From a virus, in the IMG/VR virus record IMGVR_UViG_3300025065_000001, positions 16,545-80,544 of that record: a DNA stretch of 64,000 nt. One strand, 5' to 3'. Both the position numbers and the translations under genes were made by a program. The notes under the pieces were generated by a model, which saw nothing but the letters and a program-made list of their open reading frames with translations, did not search any database and was not told where the DNA came from. Of this stretch, positions 41,210-49,820 are shown piece by piece. Every line of letters starts with the position of its first letter. Position 1 is the stretch's first letter.

Positions 41210-44082
41210 GCGGCCACCTCCACAGGAACTACAGGTTCGTGTCCCATTAGATAAGCAACAACATTATGTCGGTATTCCGTGGTGAGCTTAGTATCTTTCA
41301 GTTCCTTTGGAATATACCCTTCAAGCTCCGGTGCTTCGTCTAGTTCGACTTGACCGAACGGGGCCTTCGTTGGGTGATACGGCTCGAGCGTGCGACCAAC
41401 TGAAACGGTACCATCTAGTTTCAGCCAGCTCACTAAGTCAGGGTGACTACACATCACTTCGAGTATGCGTTGACCAAAATCAACAGCTTGGTCCCATCGT
41501 ACACTAAATACTAATTCGTCGTGAATAGGCATTACGATATCTGCGTCCCATTTTGTATCTGGGGCATTAATCTCGTGCCATAGTTTGAGCATCGAGCGCT
41601 TAGCTAACGTTGCACAACCACCTTGAATTTTAGCATTTACCGCTTGGTTCCCAGCTCGGCGTTGAATCTTCTTAGCGATAAACGCCCCGAACTGTGACAA
41701 TACCGGATCGTTATACGCATCCCACTTGGCCGTGAAGTGATAGAACCAATCGTTGGTACCTTCGTATTTATAACGTCTGTGACCATCGAAGATATCAACG
41801 TAACCTTGTACTTCAATCTCGCGCTGGGTGTTTATTCTCCATTGCTCTGCAACAGGGAAGGTATCTCGATAGTTGTCGGTACCCGCCCACATTTCATCCG
41901 ACGTCCAACCTAGCTTATCCTGTACCGTCATTAGAGAGCCCGAGTACCAGTAACCGAAGTTAGAAGGTTTACCGGCTGAACCACGCCACCATTTAGCCAC
42001 TTCATAAGGTTCAAGCGCTGCGTTTTTAACTGGGTCAATAAGCACTCGAGAGTACTGCAGTTTGAACGCTTCTAATTCTTGGCCCTCGAGGTTCTTAATA
42101 CTAGCCAACATACCCGAAGTAAAATCAGGGTAGAAAACCTTGATTGCTGAGGTTGCCGCGCCTAAATGCAAATCATCATAAGGTATCTGGCCATAAGCCT
42201 TCTGGAAGTTAGGGTCTTTACTTAACTCCCCAATCAACACAAGTTCTACCTGAGACCAATCCACAGCAACCAATAAATGGTCGTCACGATGTGGTAAGAA
42301 GAACCCCCGAATATAGGTAGATTCACCACGTTTACTTAGCTGCATCGGGTTAGGGTTCTCAGCGGCCATCCGGCGCGTGTTAAGTCGCGAACTAATAATC
42401 GGGTACATACGGTCTGTCTCAGGGTCCGTAAGTAGCAAATAGTTCGTGATATACAACTTCATTCGCTGTTCTATCTGAGCCAGCTTATTAATTGCTGTTA
42501 TTACTTGCTTAGCTGTCTCAGTCGGATACTGATCACAACACTGTTGCGCAAGAACTTGTAACGTTTCTTCCGGCAGCTCAGCTAACTGGCCATAGCGTTT
42601 CCATTCCTTAACCCAAAGCGCGGGGTCAGAGCCTAAACGTTCAGCAAACTCAATCAGCTTACCGCGTGCCTCGGCATCCGTTTTGATATCACCTTTGATA
42701 TAAACGAACGGCAGATACAGTAAGTCGTGAAATAACGTGCGCTGTACCATGTAATGCGAGAAGTTACCGCGTAAGTCGAGTTCCTTCTTCTTGAGCTTGA
42801 ACTTTTCTTCTTCCATCCAGGGTATTGAAACCGGTCCTGAGGTTAGCGTGGCAAAATCGAAGTCTTCAACGGGGGCGTCGTGTACTTCGTGGGCTAACAT
42901 AAAGTCCGCATAACCATCTTTTAGAAACAATATCTTGTCACGATAGCGCTGGTACGAAATACCTTCCTTTCCAACATACCATTTAGGTTGTTTCTGATAG
43001 AGACGCGGGGCAGGGGCCTCGGGGAACTCTAAGGTTTGAAGTAGTTCGCCTAGCTCTTTAATTACTTCGATGTAGTTGGAGCGTTCCGTTTCACGGCGGG
43101 AAAGAACCGCGTCTTTGTTAACCCGCCAACCTTTTACCCAGCAATCCGAGTAAACGTAACACATTGGGTTTTCTTGCTCGAAGAACGTGCGTAACACTTC
43201 AGGATTCGTGTTCTGCATGAATTGGCAAAGCCAATCGTAAAGACGTACACACCAGTAAGCATCGTCCGCACCGTAATGAAGGACTTCTTCACCGGTGAGT
43301 AACCCCATATGGGATTTACCCTGAAGCGCATCTTTAAATGACGTCTGCTTGTAGCCAAAGATACGTTCTGTGATCTGCTTTAGGTTGTACCCGTAGTTAA
43401 TCGACTTCACATACCCATTGTAGCTATGGTCGGCCTTCGACTCTTTGGCCAATACCTTTTGCATAAGTTCTTGCTGAGCGGTATCTAACTTTCTAAAGTC
43501 TTGAACCCCCGCGAAGGTACGGCGTATTTGAGGGATAAGTTTCTTAATCCCTAGTAGGTCCGACTGGCGGAACACTTCAATATCATACTGGTCCGAATTA
43601 TAGGCCGATACCGCCATTTGAAGCGTATCTACATAGTTCCAACCTAAGTCTATACCTAAGCTTTTAAAGCACATCGTCCGTTCAAAGGGATAGTTATGAA
43701 TTATCTTCAACGGGTGATCTGCCATATATTGAACAAAGCTACGGATAATATCTGGCGGTATACGATTGTCTGCATCAGCGTGGGCGGCGTTTGCATAATA
43801 AACGGTAGTATCCCCTCGGATATACAGAGAAAAGCCCGTCACCGTTGTTCTGTTGATATCAAAGACCAGCTTCTTAGGGTTGCGATAGTCCTCATCATCT
43901 TTGTTTAACTTCATGAATTGGTTCAGGCCTTCATGCCTGTCAGCATCATGGGTTTCAATATCGAAACCCACAGGCTGTCCCATCTGGTTAATTTTGGCTT
44001 TGATTTCCTCGAGAACATGGACATTACGAGCATCAACCAATTGCTCGACTAGTCCAGTTCTCTCGTTAATTTGCGAGTACAT
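41206..44082 (-). CDS. Family A DNA polymerase
   Basis: A 958-residue polymerase. The N-terminal 3'-5' exonuclease domain has GFDIETHD and IIHNYPFERT. Polymerase motif A is VAVDWSQVELVLIGELS, motif B is around GKPSNFGYWYSGS (with Phe at the position linked to sugar discrimination), and motif C is PIHDELVFSV. Spacing between the Arg and Lys of motif B is one residue longer than in Pol I. There is no N-terminal 5'-3' nuclease domain; that function is separate at 48954-49757. Confidence 0.93.
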   Translation of the reverse strand: MYSQINERTGLVEQLVDARNVHVLEEIKAKINQMGQPVGFDIETHDADRHEGLNQFMKLNKDDEDYRNPKKLVFDINRTTVTGFSLYIRGDTTVYYANAAHADADNRIPPDIIRSFVQYMADHPLKIIHNYPFERTMCFKSLGIDLGWNYVDTLQMAVSAYNSDQYDIEVFRQSDLLGIKKLIPQIRRTFAGVQDFRKLDTAQQELMQKVLAKESKADHSYNGYVKSINYGYNLKQITERIFGYKQTSFKDALQGKSHMGLLTGEEVLHYGADDAYWCVRLYDWLCQFMQNTNPEVLRTFFEQENPMCYVYSDCWVKGWRVNKDAVLSRRETERSNYIEVIKELGELLQTLEFPEAPAPRLYQKQPKWYVGKEGISYQRYRDKILFLKDGYADFMLAHEVHDAPVEDFDFATLTSGPVSIPWMEEEKFKLKKKELDLRGNFSHYMVQRTLFHDLLYLPFVYIKGDIKTDAEARGKLIEFAERLGSDPALWVKEWKRYGQLAELPEETLQVLAQQCCDQYPTETAKQVITAINKLAQIEQRMKLYITNYLLLTDPETDRMYPIISSRLNTRRMAAENPNPMQLSKRGESTYIRGFFLPHRDDHLLVAVDWSQVELVLIGELSKDPNFQKAYGQIPYDDLHLGAATSAIKVFYPDFTSGMLASIKNLEGQELEAFKLQYSRVLIDPVKNAALEPYEVAKWWRGSAGKPSNFGYWYSGSLMTVQDKLGWTSDEMWAGTDNYRDTFPVAEQWRINTQREIEVQGYVDIFDGHRRYKYEGTNDWFYHFTAKWDAYNDPVLSQFGAFIAKKIQRRAGNQAVNAKIQGGCATLAKRSMLKLWHEINAPDTKWDADIVMPIHDELVFSVRWDQAVDFGQRILEVMCSHPDLVSWLKLDGTVSVGRTLEPYHPTKAPFGQVELDEAPELEGYIPKELKDTKLTTEYRHNVVAYLMGHEPVVPVEVAA

Positions 44083-44508
44083 TTACTGCCACTCTTGGTC
44101 TTCTTCTTCAGAAGACCTCACAGGTATAGCCGATTCATCAAACAACTTGCCTAACTCGGCCATAACGCGCTGTATGCCGCCTTCATTATGTTTTGCTGCA
44201 AAGTATGCGTCTTTAAGTGCAATAACTTGTTTGGGATTAAGATACCCTAGCTCGGCAAGAGCTATCTGCACCCCTTGGTCATGTAATTTAACGATTCGTC
44301 TTGATATCTCTTGGAATACTGAGTAGTTCTCTGAGGATATACTCGACTGCTCAATAATATCTTTATTGAATTGGGTTTTTACCCTAACGGTATTTTCATA
44401 GTCTTTAGGTTCTACAACCAGAGGCCTACCAACTTCCGGCATTGGTGTACCTGAACTTGCTTCTGGTAAAACTTCATCAACTTTTTGCATTGGTGGAACA
44501 AATGGCAT
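44083..44508 (-). CDS. Unknown protein upstream of the polymerase
   Basis: A 141-residue protein, polar at both ends (acidic SSEEEDQEWQ at the C terminus) with a helical middle (VFQEISRRIVKLHDQGVQIA). It ends directly at the polymerase start. ATG 44508 has a box with the G-variant (GGAGATTGACGAT). A polymerase accessory role is possible from position only. Confidence 0.6.
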   Translation of the reverse strand: MPFVPPMQKVDEVLPEASSGTPMPEVGRPLVVEPKDYENTVRVKTQFNKDIIEQSSISSENYSVFQEISRRIVKLHDQGVQIALAELGYLNPKQVIALKDAYFAAKHNEGGIQRVMAELGKLFDESAIPVRSSEEEDQEWQ

Positions 44509-44519
44509 CGTCAATCTCC

Positions 44520-45407
44520 TTACTCTTCGTTATTCAAATTAAACGCCGCTTTAAGGTCCAGCGCTAACGATAGAAGTGCACTGGCTCCGAGATAGATTTC
44601 TGAATCGAGACGCGCTTCCTGTTGGTCCTTAGGAATATCGTCGCTTTCTTCAATCAAGCGGTCTGAATACTTGATACGCTTAACAGAACCATCTTCACAG
44701 AGCATAGCGGTCAATTGGTCGTCATAACTGACAGCAAGTTTCTGAACGAGCTTGCCTGAGTCTAAACACAGTTGAATTTCTTCTGAGTCGAGTTCTTGAT
44801 TTTTTGCACGGATAACCGCTTTGGTCTCATCTGTGGCTTGAAGCTCAGTCTCTTCGAGCAATTCAAATTTGTCAGGGTGGCCATTAACAATCCAGCTTGT
44901 TAGGTCTGAAGCGAGAGACCGTCTTGCGAATGGAACTACGGGTAAACTACCTAGCGCTTTACGAAGTACCGCAAGGAAGATTTCGGCCTCACCATCTGAA
45001 GAGGCATTCACTAACACTAGTTTATGCTCTGGGATGATTGTGCCAATAGTTGAGGTTTGGTCTGTGAACGCACGCGGCGTTAGGTGCGTAACTATTTCTT
45101 CTTTTAAGTCTTGACGCTGTTTTTTCCCAACCGGTGATCCCGTTTCCGCTTCAACAAGCTTAACTTTTTCTTCTAACTCACGGTTGATAACTCGCGCAGG
45201 GAGTATCTTGCTTTCTTTCAAAAGCTTAACCGTGTAAATACCTTGAACCTCATGAGCCAGTAAAGAACCAATGATAGGTGCAAAACCTAGAGAGGCTAGG
45301 GTATGTGAACCGCAAGGGTGGAAGGGGATTGCCTCTAGCGCTGGCACTAGGTTAGACAAGTCTACATTTTGAGTGAGTGAATAAATCTTTGCGTTTTTAA
45401 AATACAT
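44520..45407 (-). CDS. rdgC: RdgC-like recombination-associated protein
   Basis: A 295-residue protein matching RdgC along its length: MYFKNAKIYSLT start, AHEVQGIYTVKLLKESKILPARVINRELEEKV (in pieces), GSPVGKKQRQDLKEEI, HLTPRAFTDQTS, LRKALGSLPVVPF, IQLCLDSGKLVQKLAVSYDD. RdgC forms a DNA-encircling dimer that limits RecA filament activity. In a phage it may protect replicating DNA or tune recombination and induction. ATG 45407 has a perfect box. Confidence 0.88.
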   Translation of the reverse strand: MYFKNAKIYSLTQNVDLSNLVPALEAIPFHPCGSHTLASLGFAPIIGSLLAHEVQGIYTVKLLKESKILPARVINRELEEKVKLVEAETGSPVGKKQRQDLKEEIVTHLTPRAFTDQTSTIGTIIPEHKLVLVNASSDGEAEIFLAVLRKALGSLPVVPFARRSLASDLTSWIVNGHPDKFELLEETELQATDETKAVIRAKNQELDSEEIQLCLDSGKLVQKLAVSYDDQLTAMLCEDGSVKRIKYSDRLIEESDDIPKDQQEARLDSEIYLGASALLSLALDLKAAFNLNNEE

Positions 45408-45431
45408 CGTCAATTTCCTGTTTTTAGTTAG

Positions 45432-45587
45432 TTAAGCTGGTAGTTGCTGTTTCATTTCTTCAACATCGGCCATAGCATCACCACAACAATCTCTAAGGCA
45501 TGGCTTCCAATGTCGTTCCGCGAATTCTTGAACAATCTCTAGGGCCTTCGCAACTTCCTCAAGAGACTCTTTAGTTTCCTTTGACAT
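45432..45587 (-). CDS. Small helical protein (51 aa)
   Basis: A short gene on the minus strand: MSKETKESLEEVAKALEIV..., with a CLRDCCGD segment and MKQQLPA end. The ribosome site is weak (AAAGG 11 bases upstream). It fills the gap between RdgC and the small-gene cluster, and the strand and codon pattern fit its neighbours. Function unknown. Confidence 0.5.
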   Translation of the reverse strand: MSKETKESLEEVAKALEIVQEFAERHWKPCLRDCCGDAMADVEEMKQQLPA

Positions 45588-45589
45588 AA

Positions 45590-45748
45590 TTAAAAGCCTT
45601 TCGAAGGATCATACACACCCCTAGGCTCTCGGCTCGGGAGGTCTTTTAAACGCATCCCTGCGGTACTATCACGCTTCGTAAAACTTGTAACTGGTAAGCG
45701 GTTCTCTTTGTTCTGAGACTCTTTAAAACGGTTGAATTCTTTACCCAT
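45590..45748 (-). CDS. Small basic protein (52 aa), coupled cluster
   Basis: Starts at ATG 45748, 10 bases after AAGGAG in the repeated CTACGCAAGGAGCA string, and overlaps the upstream stop by 8 bases. Sequence is basic and polar (MGKEFNRFKESQNKENRLPV), ending in GVYDPSKGF. Function unknown. Confidence 0.6.
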   Translation of the reverse strand: MGKEFNRFKESQNKENRLPVTSFTKRDSTAGMRLKDLPSREPRGVYDPSKGF

Positions 45749-46028
45749 GCTCGTGCTCCTTGCGTAGTTGTTCAAGCATAGGTTTGAGCCCTATAACCTG
45801 GTCACCTTCAACCACCAATCGATACAGCATGGCAATATTCTGAGTGATTTCTTGTTTCAAATTTGAGTAAGACTGACGCCCTTCAGCGCAATGAACGGCA
45901 TCCTTAACAACCTCGCCACTTTCTTCTGCAACTTTGCAAACAACGTAATTTGGCTGTGGAAATTTTGACATTGCCTTTTCAGCCTCGGTAACCGCATCAA
46001 GAATTATTTGTTCAAACAGTTTATTCAC
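45741..46028 (-). CDS. MazG-like small protein, coupled cluster
   Basis: A 95-residue helical protein with VCKVAEESGEVVKDAVHCAEG, close to the E-E-x-G-E-V helix of MazG-type pyrophosphatases, then EITQNIAMLYRLV. It ends in EQLRKEHEHG, where AAGGAG of the last codons forms the next ribosome site. It starts at GTG 46028. Confidence 0.62.
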   Translation of the reverse strand: MNKLFEQIILDAVTEAEKAMSKFPQPNYVVCKVAEESGEVVKDAVHCAEGRQSYSNLKQEITQNIAMLYRLVVEGDQVIGLKPMLEQLRKEHEHG

Positions 46029-46389
46029 TGGCTTGCTCCTTGCGTAGTTGTTCTATTTCCCAATTGCAAGCATCGGAGACAACATCATAACTAGTCTCGT
46101 AAGCAACCTTCTTCAGCGCTTCAATCTTCTTCTCTATGGCGAATTTTTTTAAAAGCTTTTCACCTAAAGCCCAAGTTGATTCTCGCCCTGTAGCAAGTGT
46201 TAACATTGACAGCTCATCTTCGAGTTCACTGACTCGCTCCTTAGCCTTTGACAACCTATTAGGCATATCTACGAGGCTACTCCTATCGAACAAATTGGAA
46301 CAAAAATGAGTTACAGCCTTTATTTGTGATGCTGTCAGGTCTTCAGGGAGAAAATTCATCATTTCCTCAATAAATTTAGCTTTGTCCAT
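46021..46389 (-). CDS. Unknown helical protein, coupled cluster
   Basis: A 122-residue helical protein (KAKERVSELEDELSMLTLA) ending in EQLRKEQASE. ATG 46389 lies inside the upstream gene, 7 bases after GGAG. No family recognised. Confidence 0.58.
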   Translation of the reverse strand: MDKAKFIEEMMNFLPEDLTASQIKAVTHFCSNLFDRSSLVDMPNRLSKAKERVSELEDELSMLTLATGRESTWALGEKLLKKFAIEKKIEALKKVAYETSYDVVSDACNWEIEQLRKEQASE

Positions 46390-46645
46390 GCGCTTTCTCC
46401 TTACGCGTCAGTTTCTTTTGCCACACGAAGGGATGCCAGTCTCTCGAGTAAGCAAAGTGGGTTCTCATGGGGTAACTGAAGGGGTCTCGGATTGAAAACC
46501 GACCCAGCGAATAAAGCTTCCAAGTGCCGTACTGGCGCAAATTGTTTAAAAGCTGTACGTTAAAGCGCCAAAACTTACTAGATTTATTGTCGATAATTCG
46601 AGGTCTAAACTTCATAATGTAAAATATATAAATTGCTCTAACCAT
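46376..46645 (-). CDS. Unknown basic protein, coupled cluster
   Basis: An 89-residue basic, aromatic-rich protein (MVRAIYIFYIMKFRPRIID...). It starts at ATG 46645 in a TGATG overlap with the upstream stop, 8 bases after the repeated AAGGAG string. It ends LTRKEKAHGQS, a diverged form of the shared C-terminal tail. Confidence 0.55.
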   Translation of the reverse strand: MVRAIYIFYIMKFRPRIIDNKSSKFWRFNVQLLNNLRQYGTWKLYSLGRFSIRDPFSYPMRTHFAYSRDWHPFVWQKKLTRKEKAHGQS

Positions 46646-46929
46646 CACTCTTGCTCCTTGCGTAGTTGTGGAGCCCATTGGGCCTTAGGCTTATGTTCAG
46701 TTAACTTCCCACTTATATTCTGCTCATACAAAACAAAAACAGTATTATTGTGCTTTGCGCTTTGCCCCGTCTCTTTTGCTTCATCTATTGCGCCTTGACA
46801 AGTGCTGCCTGTAATATTTACGTCAATACCGTAATGAGAAAAAAGTGCGTTGCTTATAACCTCTAAAACTTCGCTTTTTCCTGAGCCAGTTTTTCCGCTT
46901 ACCGTTATTTCTATAATGTTACTTTTCAT
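46645..46929 (-). CDS. Small P-loop protein, coupled cluster
   Basis: A 94-residue protein with Walker A VSGKTGSGKSEVLEV near the N terminus, but no clear Walker B within its short length. It ends in APQLRKEQE. At this size it may be a truncated NTPase or a regulatory nucleotide-binding module. Starts at ATG 46929 after GGAGCAATAGTG. Confidence 0.6.
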   Translation of the reverse strand: MKSNIIEITVSGKTGSGKSEVLEVISNALFSHYGIDVNITGSTCQGAIDEAKETGQSAKHNNTVFVLYEQNISGKLTEHKPKAQWAPQLRKEQE

Positions 46930-46931
46930 CA

Positions 46932-47105
46932 CTATTGCTCCAACTCTTGAACCCATGAATCCATCACATCCGAGCGGTACTCATTAATTAAGTCCTTCTG
47001 TTCCTGCTCCGACATTGCATCCCATTGCTCTTTGGTAACGTCTAAGTCCGTACTACACTCAGAACCCTCGGCGTTTGTTCTTACAAAGAAGTGCATGGTT
47101 TTCAT
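46932..47105 (-). CDS. Small acidic protein (57 aa)
   Basis: A short reading frame MKTMHFFVRTNAEGSECSTD... with WDAMSEQEQKDLINEYRSD and end WVQELEQ. Its last codons (GAGTTGGAGCAA) supply the GGAG of the P-loop gene. The N-terminal beta strand and acidic helix resemble many small phage proteins. Function unknown. Confidence 0.55.
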   Translation of the reverse strand: MKTMHFFVRTNAEGSECSTDLDVTKEQWDAMSEQEQKDLINEYRSDVMDSWVQELEQ

Positions 47106-47109
47106 AATC

Positions 47110-47316
47110 CTATACCCTCATCCAAGTTTGATAATCGGCTTCAGTAAGCCTTTGTTCTTGCTCTGCTTCTCGCTTCTCATGTTGAGCTAAGTCGCTCTTA
47201 TGCTCAGAACAAGCGAACGTACTAGCAAAGCCATTCTCACGATAAACCGCTCTTTCAGTTTTAGGGGCGCAGAACGAGCACCACGGGCCGAGCTGATTAG
47301 CTTTTAGTTTTTTCAT
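47110..47316 (-). CDS. Small zinc-binding protein, coupled cluster
   Basis: A 68-residue protein with WCSFCAPKTERAVYR and FACSEHKSD, a likely zinc site (C-x-x-C and C-x-x-H). ATG 47316 follows AAGGAGCAAGACC and overlaps the end of the upstream gene by 20 bases. Confidence 0.62.
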   Translation of the reverse strand: MKKLKANQLGPWCSFCAPKTERAVYRENGFASTFACSEHKSDLAQHEKREAEQEQRLTEADYQTWMRV

Positions 47317-47803
47317 GGTCTTGCTCCTTTCGTAGTTGCCTAGCGGTAACCCCAACAATATTAAAAATTTTGTCCCCTAAAACATCAGGATTTATCTTAA
47401 CCTCGTTGTCTAACTCGTTAATACATGATTCATAGACCAGTGAAGCCAGAGCCTTTACTTTATTTCTAAGTTCGGACACTTCTCTTGTAAGCTTGTGGTT
47501 TCTATCAATAACCGACACGTTTTGACGCATACGAACGTGAGCCCTTTCGCATAACCCTTGAATCTCGGTGTTATCCGTTAAGTGCTTAACTCGGATAAAC
47601 TCATCAAGCAAAAGGTCGTTTTGGTCAGTTGATAAAGTAAGCTCTTTCTCCAAAACAGCAAATTCCTCTAATAAGTTCTTATAATCCTCTTTGCCCTTAC
47701 TTAGCTCCCCGTCCATTTCGTTCAGAGCTTCTACAACGCTAGTCATTGGCATCCTAAAACCGTTGCAATAAATGAAGCCATTATTAAATTTGTATTTGCT
47801 CAC
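47297..47803 (-). CDS. Unknown coiled-coil protein, coupled cluster
   Basis: A 168-residue protein with a long helical middle (YKNLLEEFAVLEKELTLS) and end RQLRKEQDHEKTKS. It starts at GTG 47803, overlapping the upstream stop (GTGA), with AAGGAG 9 bases upstream. Function unknown. Confidence 0.58.
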   Translation of the reverse strand: MSKYKFNNGFIYCNGFRMPMTSVVEALNEMDGELSKGKEDYKNLLEEFAVLEKELTLSTDQNDLLLDEFIRVKHLTDNTEIQGLCERAHVRMRQNVSVIDRNHKLTREVSELRNKVKALASLVYESCINELDNEVKINPDVLGDKIFNIVGVTARQLRKEQDHEKTKS

Positions 47804-48318
47804 GCTACTTTCTCCTTCTCAAGCTGGTCATTCTCCCACTTTGAGAGGTAGTCGAACGCGCCGAGGTTTTCGTAAATTTTGCCGAGGGTCTCGAGGTCGA
47901 GGTTTTCCGTTTCATCTATAACCGGAATAGCGACCCAGGCCATCGTGATAACATGAAGTGGGTTCTGTTTTTCTTTGAATGCCACATGAACATCAATGAG
48001 ATATTTATTTAAACGCTCGTCTGATTGGCGGTAACGCGATTGGAAATAATGGGGCTCACTTACGACGTACTCTTTTCCGTTCTGGTCACGACAGACCACA
48101 GAGCATTCGTAATACCAATTGAAACAACCTTTCTCAACGCTCTCGGCCACATCCACCGTTACGTTAAGCTCCTCACCCGTCTTATAGTCAATAAGCGTGC
48201 AATACTTCGTTTCACCCAACACCATCGCGATAGCAAAGTTCTTCACTTTGTCGCGAACCACAAGGTCTAGGTACTTTCTAGGGTTGTATTTCTTATTACG
48301 CTTGGCTTTCTTTTTCAT
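47800..48318 (-). CDS. Unknown protein
   Basis: A 172-residue protein with a very basic start (MKKKAKRNKKYNPRKYLDL) and mixed alpha/beta body; ends DQLEKEKVA. ATG 48318 overlaps the methylase gene end, behind a box variant with one extra base (GGAAATTGACTGATG). First gene of the small cluster in transcription order. Confidence 0.58.
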   Translation of the reverse strand: MKKKAKRNKKYNPRKYLDLVVRDKVKNFAIAMVLGETKYCTLIDYKTGEELNVTVDVAESVEKGCFNWYYECSVVCRDQNGKEYVVSEPHYFQSRYRQSDERLNKYLIDVHVAFKEKQNPLHVITMAWVAIPVIDETENLDLETLGKIYENLGAFDYLSKWENDQLEKEKVA

Positions 48319-48922
48319 CAGTCAATTTCCGGTTGTCTATCTTCTTGCTGCGACGCTTTTTAGGCTTCTCCCAGTTAAGGCGCCCAACGTTCGAGTCTAC
48401 GAGTAAAATCCCTGTAGGGTCCCAGCAGAACCACGCATACTCGCAGCTATCACCACCCCCACCACTAAAGTCAGGGCGAGGTACCGCGACAATAATTTTA
48501 TCGGGCGGATTATCAGCCCAGAACTGTTCACGCTTCTTTGTCCCTAAAGCGTTAATACGCATTAAGAAGCATACAAACCCGTGGTCCGCGGCCTCACTGC
48601 GTGCTTTGGTGACAAACTCTTCGAAAAGCGAGAATGGGGGATTAGTTACGATAATATCGAAGTGTAATGGGCTAAGGTCTGTCTCTAGGTAGTTCAAACC
48701 TTCCTGAATTTCGCAGTAATACTTTTCAAAGTCCTGTGGTACCAAGTCGTAGATATTTCTTTTCAGACCACGACACGGCTCTAGGAACCTAGCTGGCCGG
48801 TTGTCGTAGGACGCAAAGTGCCTAAGTGCATCCCAGTCAATATACTTGAATAAGGCTTCGACAAGTTCTCGCGGGGTAGGGTAGTCTTCGAACTCAGCGA
48901 CCTTTTTATTTGTGCTACTCAT
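48296..48922 (-). CDS. DNA adenine N6-methyltransferase-like protein
   Basis: A 208-residue protein with the amino-methylase motif TNPPFSLFEEF (N-P-P-F) and an upstream SAM region (ARFLEPCRGLKRN). A GGGGDSCEYAWFCWD segment follows, as in phage Dam-like relatives. It may protect phage DNA against host restriction or mark it for replication timing. Motif I is unusual, so activity is not certain. Confidence 0.68.
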   Translation of the reverse strand: MSSTNKKVAEFEDYPTPRELVEALFKYIDWDALRHFASYDNRPARFLEPCRGLKRNIYDLVPQDFEKYYCEIQEGLNYLETDLSPLHFDIIVTNPPFSLFEEFVTKARSEAADHGFVCFLMRINALGTKKREQFWADNPPDKIIVAVPRPDFSGGGGDSCEYAWFCWDPTGILLVDSNVGRLNWEKPKKRRSKKIDNRKLTDEKESQA

Positions 48923-48953
48923 AATCGTTCTCGAGGGGCCGAAGCCCCAGCCA

Positions 48954-49757
48954 CTATAAGTTGATAGGAATTGCTAAAGCGTCGAAGACAGCTTTGGCCG
49001 CTACGGTGTCTTGCTTACCGATAATCGTACCAGCGTGAATTTCGCTTTGTGGTACGTGGAAGAAACCGATGATCTTCCAGAACTTCTTCAGCTCATCACG
49101 ACTCTCAACAAATCGAGTAGCCATCGCTTTAGTGAAACCCGCTTCAGCTTCAACTTGCTCCGCTGTGATAGGGTCGTCACTCTGCAGAGCATCTTCTAAG
49201 AAGCACTTGGCTGAGTCACTTAGCTTTTGGTATGTACCGTGACCAAAACGTGAGAGGCCGGTAATGGCATCCGATTTATCACCTACCAGGGTTTTGTAAA
49301 GGCGCATATCATCGGGCTTGAATTCTTTAAGCTTCTCACTAACGTATTCCATGGTTACCGTGTCGCTGAGTAGCTGGCGATAATCTTGGTCGTTACTGTC
49401 AATAAAGATTTCAGTCTCAGGGGATTTAGTATTTACCAGCTCGGCAATAACATCATCCGCTTCTCGGCCTTGGCATCTAATCTGGATGCAGCCAGAGTGA
49501 GTAAGCAATTCACGGAACTTATCCATGAAAAGGTAAAATTCGTCTGTAGAATCTGAGCTGGCTTTATATGCTGGGTGGATATCTTGGCGAGGCTTCTTAG
49601 CGTTCTCACCATCCCAAACCCAGATCAACGAGCCATAAGGAGAGTTATTTGCACAGGCCTGAACATAGGCATGAATAGCCCAGTTAGGACCATCGCTTTC
49701 AAACTTGCGGCGAAGAAGGTTATTACCATCACAAATGTGTAGTTTTAGCTTTGTCAT
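48954..49757 (-). CDS. 5'-3' exonuclease / flap endonuclease
   Basis: A 267-residue FEN-family enzyme: LHICDGNNLLRR, QGREADDVIAEL, FIDSNDQDYRQLL and VGDKSDAITGLSRFG are the metal-binding and helix-hairpin-helix blocks. It supplies the domain missing from the family A polymerase and should remove RNA primers. ATG 49757 has a perfect box (GACGAT then ATG). Confidence 0.9.
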   Translation of the reverse strand: MTKLKLHICDGNNLLRRKFESDGPNWAIHAYVQACANNSPYGSLIWVWDGENAKKPRQDIHPAYKASSDSTDEFYLFMDKFRELLTHSGCIQIRCQGREADDVIAELVNTKSPETEIFIDSNDQDYRQLLSDTVTMEYVSEKLKEFKPDDMRLYKTLVGDKSDAITGLSRFGHGTYQKLSDSAKCFLEDALQSDDPITAEQVEAEAGFTKAMATRFVESRDELKKFWKIIGFFHVPQSEIHAGTIIGKQDTVAAKAVFDALAIPINL

Positions 49758-49777
49758 ATCGTCAATTTCCGAGAGTA

Positions 49778-49802
49778 AAAGGGCCGGACTAGCCGACCCT
49801 TT
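49778..49802 (-). terminator. Terminator-like hairpin after the Q-rich gene
   Basis: AAAGGGCCGG and CCGACCCTTT pair with one mismatch around a short loop, with T-runs on both strands. It would reduce read-through from the Q-rich gene into the exonuclease gene. Confidence 0.62.
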
Positions 49803-49820
49803 TTTAAGTTAATTAAAAGG

